55,987 bases of DNA from Lacticaseibacillus daqingensis (GTDB lineage Bacteria > Bacillota > Bacilli > Lactobacillales > Lactobacillaceae): NCBI RefSeq assembly GCF_003946115.1, contig NZ_RHOH01000012.1, positions 1-55,987 of the forward strand, in the 5' to 3' direction. Of this stretch, positions 50,990 through 55,987 are shown piece after piece. A model generated the notes under the pieces. The model was not told where the DNA came from. It worked only from the letters and a program-made list of their open reading frames with translations, and did not search any database. Position 1 is the stretch's first letter. Each line of letters begins with the position of its first letter. The translations under genes and the position numbers were made by a program.

Positions 50990-51507
50990 GTGTGTGAAAT
51001 ATGCGTGCGCTTAACCAGCACACCACCTCTATGACGCGTTGAACTAGTGGCATCAACCGCTGGCCGCAGGCGCGCTCGTCCTTTGACAACTGAATACCTT
51101 TATCCCTGCCCGCTTCTGGTCACTCTTACTGCGGGACACTCAGCCGGGGACAGATTCGCGTGAGATCCACGCACACTACAAGAAGACGTGACCCAGATTC
51201 AAAACGAGCCACCTCACTAGTCGCATAGGCGGCAAGGCACTTGATGGGCGCTGATGTTAACAGCGTTGCACTTAATCGCTAGACGGCGAATGCCATTGCG
51301 AGGACATGAAAAGGCAGGAAAGGTCGTAGGGGCGCACGCCAAAAGCCCCTTGTCATGCAGCATAGCTGCTAAGGTCAGTCCGACTCAGAGCCTAAAGCCG
51401 GATGAAATGCTGAAGTCAAAAACCAAATAATATGTACTCTAAAAATTAAACAGAAGTAGCAAAAACCGTTAAACCCTACGTGTTAAGCGTAGGCATATTT
51501 CACACGC
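50990..51507 (+). ncRNA. candidate large structured RNA, ROOL-like
   Basis: A gene-free stretch closed by a 15-bp stem: GTGTGAAATATGC (50992-51004) pairs with GCATATTTCACAC (51493-51505), plus two outer pairs. Inside are CCCGC/GCGGG, CGCTG/CAGCG, GGGGC/GCCCC and CCTACG/CGTAGG hairpins and many A-rich loops on the + strand. The 518-nt length and megaplasmid context match what I remember of the abundant 520-nt RNA of Ligilactobacillus salivarius and the ROOL class. I cannot confirm the match by sequence. TAATCT at 50975 is a weak -10; no clear -35 or terminator is seen. Confidence 0.55.
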
Positions 51508-51535
51508 AAAATCATGTATCACAGGAGGTAGGCCA

Positions 51536-51793
51536 ATGCGACAGACAGAACGTGTACAATTAGTGGCGAGCCAACTCACCGACTTTCTAAAGCAGCACTC
51601 AGGCAGCGCAACCTATCAGGATTACGCCCAGTATCGGCATGCTATTGGGAAGCCAATCACCGCCGCCGAAGTTGGCATTTTGAGCAACATAACCCGCTTG
51701 GCCACAGGGGTGACAAGAGTCTACAAGAAGCATGACAACCGCGTTGATACATTCTGGATTCTGGATAGGAATCCAGAAGCGGTACATGTGTAA
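51536..51793 (+). CDS. small hypothetical protein
   Basis: 85 residues with ACAGGAGGTAGGCC upstream. Not recognised. MRQTERVQLVASQLTDFLKQHSGSATYQDYAQYRHAIGKPITAAEVGILSNITRLATGVTRVYKKHDNRVDTFWILDR: helical N-terminus, then a possible winged-helix-like segment. It lies just after the large RNA candidate. Confidence 0.6.
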   Translation: MRQTERVQLVASQLTDFLKQHSGSATYQDYAQYRHAIGKPITAAEVGILSNITRLATGVTRVYKKHDNRVDTFWILDRNPEAVHV

Positions 51794-51916
51794 GTTACTA
51801 CTTTGGCGGCTTACACGACAGCACAGTGTTCTGGAACCCTTTCGTCTCTCGACAAGATGATCCTCCAAAGTCAGGACAGTGTGTTGCCTTGTAAGCCGCT
51901 AAGGAGGACGAGGAAT

Positions 51917-52123
51917 ATGCTCAAAGAACAAGAAAAGCAAATATTTGACGGCCTTGGGCGGCCAATCAAGACGCTGGCCAAGGGCGTTCGCTACAAGATG
52001 ATTGACCATGGTTATTACACAACGGCTTTGAAACCTGGTGAAACAGATGCAGTCAGGCCGGTGCTTCCTAGAGAGGAGCAACGGTATCTGGATGCAAAGC
52101 TGAAGCTCAAAAAGACGCAATAG
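51917..52123 (+). CDS. small hypothetical protein
   Basis: 68 residues from the ATG at 51917 with AAGGAGGACGAGG. Not recognised. MLKEQEKQIFDGLGRPIKTLAKGVRYKMIDHGYYTTALKPGETDAVRPVLPREEQRYLDAKLKLKKTQ: basic, soluble. The longer frame upstream has no ribosome site and is rejected. Confidence 0.58.
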   Translation: MLKEQEKQIFDGLGRPIKTLAKGVRYKMIDHGYYTTALKPGETDAVRPVLPREEQRYLDAKLKLKKTQ

Positions 52124-52189
52124 AGAAGAGCGCCTGGCTGATTGGCTAGACTGTTGGATAAAGCACGAGGATACGGGGGAGAGAGAAAA

Positions 52190-53380
52190 ATGAAAAAGAC
52201 AACAATCACGGCGGGTAGCCTGATTCTACTGACAGCACTGACGCTTGCGGGCTGCGGATCAAAACCCGCAGCTAAGACGAGCACCAAGGACACCACAACT
52301 GTTGCAGTTTAGACTCTAGCAAAGGACGTTCAAGGCCTCTTCAGCAGCAAGAAGTATGAGCTGCCAAACAAAAAGGTGACCAAAGCCAAGATTACTGCTG
52401 CGGGCAAGCAGTACAAGAAGGTCTACAAGCTGCGTGGCGATCTGACCAAGGCGCAAAAGAAGACGCTGCGTGTCAGCAAGTCTCGCATTGCGGCGATTAA
52501 GCAGATGGTCGCCGTCAACACGGAGATCAAGGCTGTGCTCAAGGACAAGCGCGTGATTAAGGATCTTACTTACTCAGACGATGCGCTCCAACAGACTCTA
52601 ACCGGTCTGAAGTCGAAGTACGCGAAGTTTGTCAGTCAGAAGCAAGATGACGCCACTCTGATTCATAACGAAGTGGCGGCCATTGCCAAGGTGAAGTCCA
52701 GCACCACCGGTGACCCAGACCAGGCGAAGATAGACGCCGCTAAGACAGCGGTCGATGCAATCCCGGTTGCCGCCTTCAAGGCTTTTTGGTCACCAAAGAT
52801 TCCAACCATTGAGAACGGAAAGCTGGTTGCTAAGGAAAGTCTGACCGCTGGCACCGATAAGGTCTCGGCAACGGTGACACAGGAGACTAGCGCCGCTGCT
52901 AAGAGCAGCAGTGCATCTGCACCGGCAGCTTCTTCCAGTGCAAAAGCCAGCCAGGCAGCAAAGACGACTACTAAGTCAACGCAAGCTACTACGACCAAGC
53001 CTTCCACACCAGCAGCTAGCGCAAGCCACAGCACAACCACTAGCCGCCCGACCACAACGACGCCTTCTCACTCCACTACGACGACAACCAAGCCGTCTAC
53101 TGGTTCTTCTACTGGCACGAGCCACACCACAACGCCTAGCAAGCCATCGTCCTCTAGCTCAAGCACCAAGCCAACTGAGCCAGTCAAGAAGCCGCACGTC
53201 CTAGAGCCAGGAGAATACATCGGCAACGGTGGCCTCTTCTCTTCAATGAGCGCGGCCATGGCGGCTATGAATAAGGCATTGGATGACGCCGCTGACGCTG
53301 GACAAGGGCGGCAAGCACATGCTTTCAGCGTCTCATATCAAGACGGAACAACCTTCTACTCTTGGGAATGGTCAGACTAA
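52190..53380 (+). pseudogene. surface lipoprotein gene with in-frame amber stop
   Basis: The frame from the ATG at 52190 encodes a lipoprotein signal (MKKTTITAGSLILLTALTLAGC, lipobox LAGC), then TTTVAV and a TAG at 52310-52312; the same frame then stays open to 53380. CAG to TAG (Gln) would explain it. The remainder is a Lys-rich helical domain (about residues 45-230), a Ser/Thr-rich low-complexity stalk, and a C-terminal domain (PHVLEPGEYIGNGGLFSSMSAAMAAMNKAL...FYSWEWSD). A 334-residue internal frame could start at GTG 52376 but would lack the signal. It lies upstream of the adhesin. Unknown binding role. Confidence 0.7.
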
Positions 53381-53460
53381 GTTAATTCGATAGTGTAATG
53401 CACAGCGACTCATACAAAATGGGCCGCTTTTTTTGTGCTCAAAATTAAGGAGATGAGATC

Positions 53461-53550
53461 TATGACCAGTATCCGCGCACCGGCAGATATACGATTTGTT
53501 GCTACTAAATCTATTTTGAGAGGAGATTCCAAACATGAACAAACAGACTA
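53461..53550 (+). CDS. possible short upstream ORF coupled to the adhesin
   Basis: A 29-codon frame with AAGGAGATGAGATCT just upstream. Its end overlaps the adhesin start region by 16 bp (stop at 53548-53550, adhesin ATG at 53535). The peptide MTSIRAPADIRFVATKSILR has no family. It could couple translation of the adhesin or be chance. Confidence 0.35.
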
Positions 53551-55987
53551 AGAGCCATTTGTGGCGCGGTCTCATTGAAGCTCTAGGCTTAATGCTTGGT
53601 CTATTGTTCGCGTTGAATGCTGTTCAGGCGAGTACAGTAAGTGCCGCGTCGGTAACGATGGAGCACGGGGGCCATGGGACTAAATCAACGTGGGTGAAGC
53701 CAGGCGGTGGCACATTTAAGGAGGGTGGGACACCCACGCTCCATCTAAACTCGGCGAGCGGGCCGGTGGTATTTTGTATCGATCCGGGGCAAGGCGTTGT
53801 AGCCGATGGGGAAGGGTACACGGGTACAGGTTACAAAACCTATCAGGACTCTTCGGCTGCCAAGCAAATGATTTCTGCAATCGCGTACTATGGCTACCAG
53901 AAACAAAAGAGCGTCAATAACTACATCATGACGCAATGGATGATCTGGGAGGAACTTGGCTACAAGCTCCAGAGTGTTCAAGCCGGGCCCGTGTCAAAAG
54001 CGACCTACAATGCTTTCAAGGCAAAAGTGAATGGGCAGATTTCTCCATTCACCGGCGTAACGTCGTTCAACAACAGCACGGTAACTGTTAAGGCCGGCCA
54101 ATCGGTCACCGTCACCGATTCCACTGGCCGTTTTGCTAACTACGGTGCCACTACGTACAAAAATACGACTGGCACTACCGTTACCAAGAACGGTAATTCT
54201 ATGACCATTACTGCGAGCGCTTCCTCAAACGAGTCGGGCAACATTCAGTTTGTTCCGCAGATTGACGCTAACTATCAAGGCACTCCACTGATTGCGTCCC
54301 ACGCAACACGCCAGGACGTTATTCGACCATTGATTGACCCGGTCAGCAACCGGACAGTTATCAACGTTAAGGTTGAAAAGAACGTCAACGTCGTTTTGCA
54401 GAAGTACGACATTTCGACTGACTTTGGCAATAATGATCCGCTGGCAGGCGTAACCTTCCACTTCACCAAGGATGGCAAGGACTACGGCGACTTCACCACG
54501 GATGCCAAGGGCCAGATCGACCTCAACAAGAACATCTCTGAAATGACTGGCAACTGGACTTACCAAGAAACAAAAACTGTTGATGGGTTCAAGCTCGATT
54601 CTACCGTCAAGAAGTTCAGCATTGCCGCTACTGATGCTGGCAAGACTATTAACCTGACCGCCACCAACGAACGTGTCCCTGAAGAGGTTCACACGACCGT
54701 GACCTCCGAGGATGGTACGCACATCCAAGAACCGCACAAGCAGGTGACGATCACTGATCGCGTATTCTACGCCAATGCCGTACCTGGCAAGGAGTACACG
54801 GTTGTTGGCAAGCTGATGGATAAGGCGACTGGCGACGCGCTCCTTGACGACAACGGCAAGGTTGTCACCAAGACCATGACCTTTGTTGCCAAGACCGCGA
54901 CTGGCTACGTTGATATGCCGTTCACGTTTGATGCAGCGCTGCTGGCGGGTAAGACCGCCGTTGCGTTTGAATCACTCTCCCGCGACGGCCGCGAAGTGGC
55001 TGTTCACAACGACATCAACGACGTACCACAAACCATCACCTTCTCCACGCCAAAGATTGGCACCACCGCCACTGACGTAGATGGCTCTCATGACGTTCTG
55101 TCAGATGGCGACCTGGTGATCAACGACGTTGTGACTTACCGCGATCTGATTGTTGGTAAGACCTACAACATCAAGGGCCAACTGATGGACAAGGCGACCG
55201 GCAAGGTTGTCTTGGACGCCAAGGGTAACCCAATTACCGCTGAGAAGACGTTCGTTGCCGACAAGGCTGACGGTTCGGTTACCATGACCTACACAGTCGA
55301 TGCTTCTAAGGCAATGGGCAAAGAATTTGTTGTCTTTGAAAACCTCTACCGTGACAACAACCTGGTTGTTAGCCACGCTGACATCAACGACGAAGGCCAA
55401 ACCGTCAAAGTGGTAACCCCTGTGGTTCACACGACGGCGACCTCTGATGAAGGCGACAAGCAAGTAATGCCTGAAGAAGACGTCACCATCAAGGATGCTG
55501 TTGCGTACAGCGACCTGGTTGTCGGCAAGCACTACTCCGTGACCGGCTACCTGCACTACACCGACGGCTCCTTTGTCCTTGATGCAAAGGGCGAAAAGAT
55601 TTCCAAGACGGTTTCCTTCACCGCCGAGAAGACCGAAGGCACCATCGACGTGACCTTCACGGTTGATGGCCGCCTGCTGGCGGGCAAGGACGTGGTTGTG
55701 TTTGAAAACCTCTACCACAACAACAATCTGATTGCCTTCCACGAAGACGTGAACGACAAGGATCAGACCGTGACCTTCCCTAAGATTGAGCTGCACACGA
55801 CTGCAACTGACTCTGAAGGCTCCAAGGAAGTTGTCCCAGAAGAAAAGGTAACCGTTAAGGATGCTGTGGCTTACCACGATCTGATTGTTGGCAAGACCTA
55901 CACCGTGACTGGCTACCTGCACTATACCGACGGCTCTTTCGTTAAGAACGCCGATGGTTCAAAAGTTTCCAAGACCGTGACCTTCAA
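53535..55987 (+). CDS. thioester-domain / T-Q ester-bond repeat surface adhesin (5' part)
   Basis: Start at 53535 with GAGAGGAGATTCC; no stop before the window end; continues at base 1 and ends at 720, for 1,031 residues in all. Signal peptide about residues 1-38. A thioester domain follows: Cys81 in VVFCIDPG and Gln134 in IMTQWMIWEE can form the internal thioester that binds host amines. A Cna_B/SpaA-like domain spans about 285-378 (VVLQKYDISTDFGNNDPLAGVTF). Then five ester-bond domains of about 120 residues begin at about 385, each with HTTAT or GTTAT and a closing DINDxxQT. A stalk of self-crosslinked domains carries the sticky tip. Expected cell-wall anchored by the adjacent sortase. Confidence 0.88.
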   Translation, partial: MNKQTKSHLWRGLIEALGLMLGLLFALNAVQASTVSAASVTMEHGGHGTKSTWVKPGGGTFKEGGTPTLHLNSASGPVVFCIDPGQGVVADGEGYTGTGYKTYQDSSAAKQMISAIAYYGYQKQKSVNNYIMTQWMIWEELGYKLQSVQAGPVSKATYNAFKAKVNGQISPFTGVTSFNNSTVTVKAGQSVTVTDSTGRFANYGATTYKNTTGTTVTKNGNSMTITASASSNESGNIQFVPQIDANYQGTPLIASHATRQDVIRPLIDPVSNRTVINVKVEKNVNVVLQKYDISTDFGNNDPLAGVTFHFTKDGKDYGDFTTDAKGQIDLNKNISEMTGNWTYQETKTVDGFKLDSTVKKFSIAATDAGKTINLTATNERVPEEVHTTVTSEDGTHIQEPHKQVTITDRVFYANAVPGKEYTVVGKLMDKATGDALLDDNGKVVTKTMTFVAKTATGYVDMPFTFDAALLAGKTAVAFESLSRDGREVAVHNDINDVPQTITFSTPKIGTTATDVDGSHDVLSDGDLVINDVVTYRDLIVGKTYNIKGQLMDKATGKVVLDAKGNPITAEKTFVADKADGSVTMTYTVDASKAMGKEFVVFENLYRDNNLVVSHADINDEGQTVKVVTPVVHTTATSDEGDKQVMPEEDVTIKDAVAYSDLVVGKHYSVTGYLHYTDGSFVLDAKGEKISKTVSFTAEKTEGTIDVTFTVDGRLLAGKDVVVFENLYHNNNLIAFHEDVNDKDQTVTFPKIELHTTATDSEGSKEVVPEEKVTVKDAVAYHDLIVGKTYTVTGYLHYTDGSFVKNADGSKVSKTVTF
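55911..55987. repeat. 77-bp terminal overlap with bases 1-77 (circular junction)
   Basis: Bases 55911-55987 are identical to bases 1-77. An exact end-to-end overlap of 77 bases is what a k=77 assembler leaves on a closed circular contig. Removing one copy keeps the adhesin frame open (792 codons from 53535 to 55910, then 240 codons including the stop). The alternative is a collapsed repeat inside the adhesin gene; neighbouring repeats resemble this one but are not identical. Confidence 0.85.

Noticed and set aside
55101-55922. Long - strand frame opposite the adhesin repeats
   Set aside because: A shadow caused by repeated codons; the same pattern appears opposite the other repeats.

Overview
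The window is best read as one complete circular conjugative plasmid of a Lactobacillaceae bacterium, opened at an arbitrary point. Its last 77 bases repeat its first 77 exactly, and joining them (circle of about 55,910 bp) restores one 1,031-codon surface adhesin gene cut by the window ends. RepA_N replication, Gram-positive type IV secretion genes, a thioester/ester-bond adhesin with its own sortase and strong AGGAGG ribosome binding sites all point to lactic acid bacteria. I cannot fix the genus.

Layout. 53.5 kb through the junction to 1.5 kb: adhesin and sortase. 1.5-3.1 kb: two toxin/antitoxin-type loci among five similar RNA-like hairpins that mimic the tRNA acceptor/T-arm. 3.1-19.2 kb: transfer operon on the + strand (pilin-like protein, SSB-like protein, ArdC-like protein, VirD4, VirB6, PrgI/VirB3, TrsD, VirB4, NlpC/P60 hydrolase, VirB8-like protein). 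19.2-24.8 kb: putative oriT with six CGTGGG motifs about 21 bp apart, relaxosome proteins, MobP-type relaxase, primase-like protein and a secreted nuclease. 25.0-31.6 kb: probable leading region, mostly on the - strand, with mazEF, small unknown genes, a type I toxin-antitoxin candidate, a DNA methyltransferase, a RadC-like protein, a resolvase and three large inverted-repeat structures. 31.9-40.4 kb: an IS1380-family element with a stop-broken transposase, directly followed by a 6.9 kb TnpX-type mobilisable transposon carrying a tet(W)-like ribosomal protection gene. 40.4-42.7 kb: a LexA-box operon (YolD-like, Y-family polymerase, unknown gene, truncated recA). 42.7-46.4 kb: unknown genes. 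46.5-48.7 kb: parA and a ribbon-helix-helix partner between arrays of 8-bp GTAC repeats. 49.0-50.2 kb: repA with an internal origin-like repeat cluster. 50.2-51.5 kb: a LexA box, a candidate 258-nt RNA and a candidate 518-nt ROOL-like RNA. 51.5-53.4 kb: small genes and a lipoprotein gene with an internal amber stop.

How it fits together. RepA and ParA with its partner maintain the plasmid. The transfer operon, oriT, relaxase and primase move it. The adhesin, the Ig-like transfer protein and the cell-wall hydrolase probably assist cell contact and wall passage. If the + strand is the transferred strand, the anti-restriction-type genes right of oriT enter early and the tra genes last. The least explained parts are structured nucleic acids: the five minihelix-like elements, the two covarying leader repeats with a third giant hairpin, and the two candidate RNAs downstream of repA. 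All family names are from recall and reading; nothing was searched or folded by computer.
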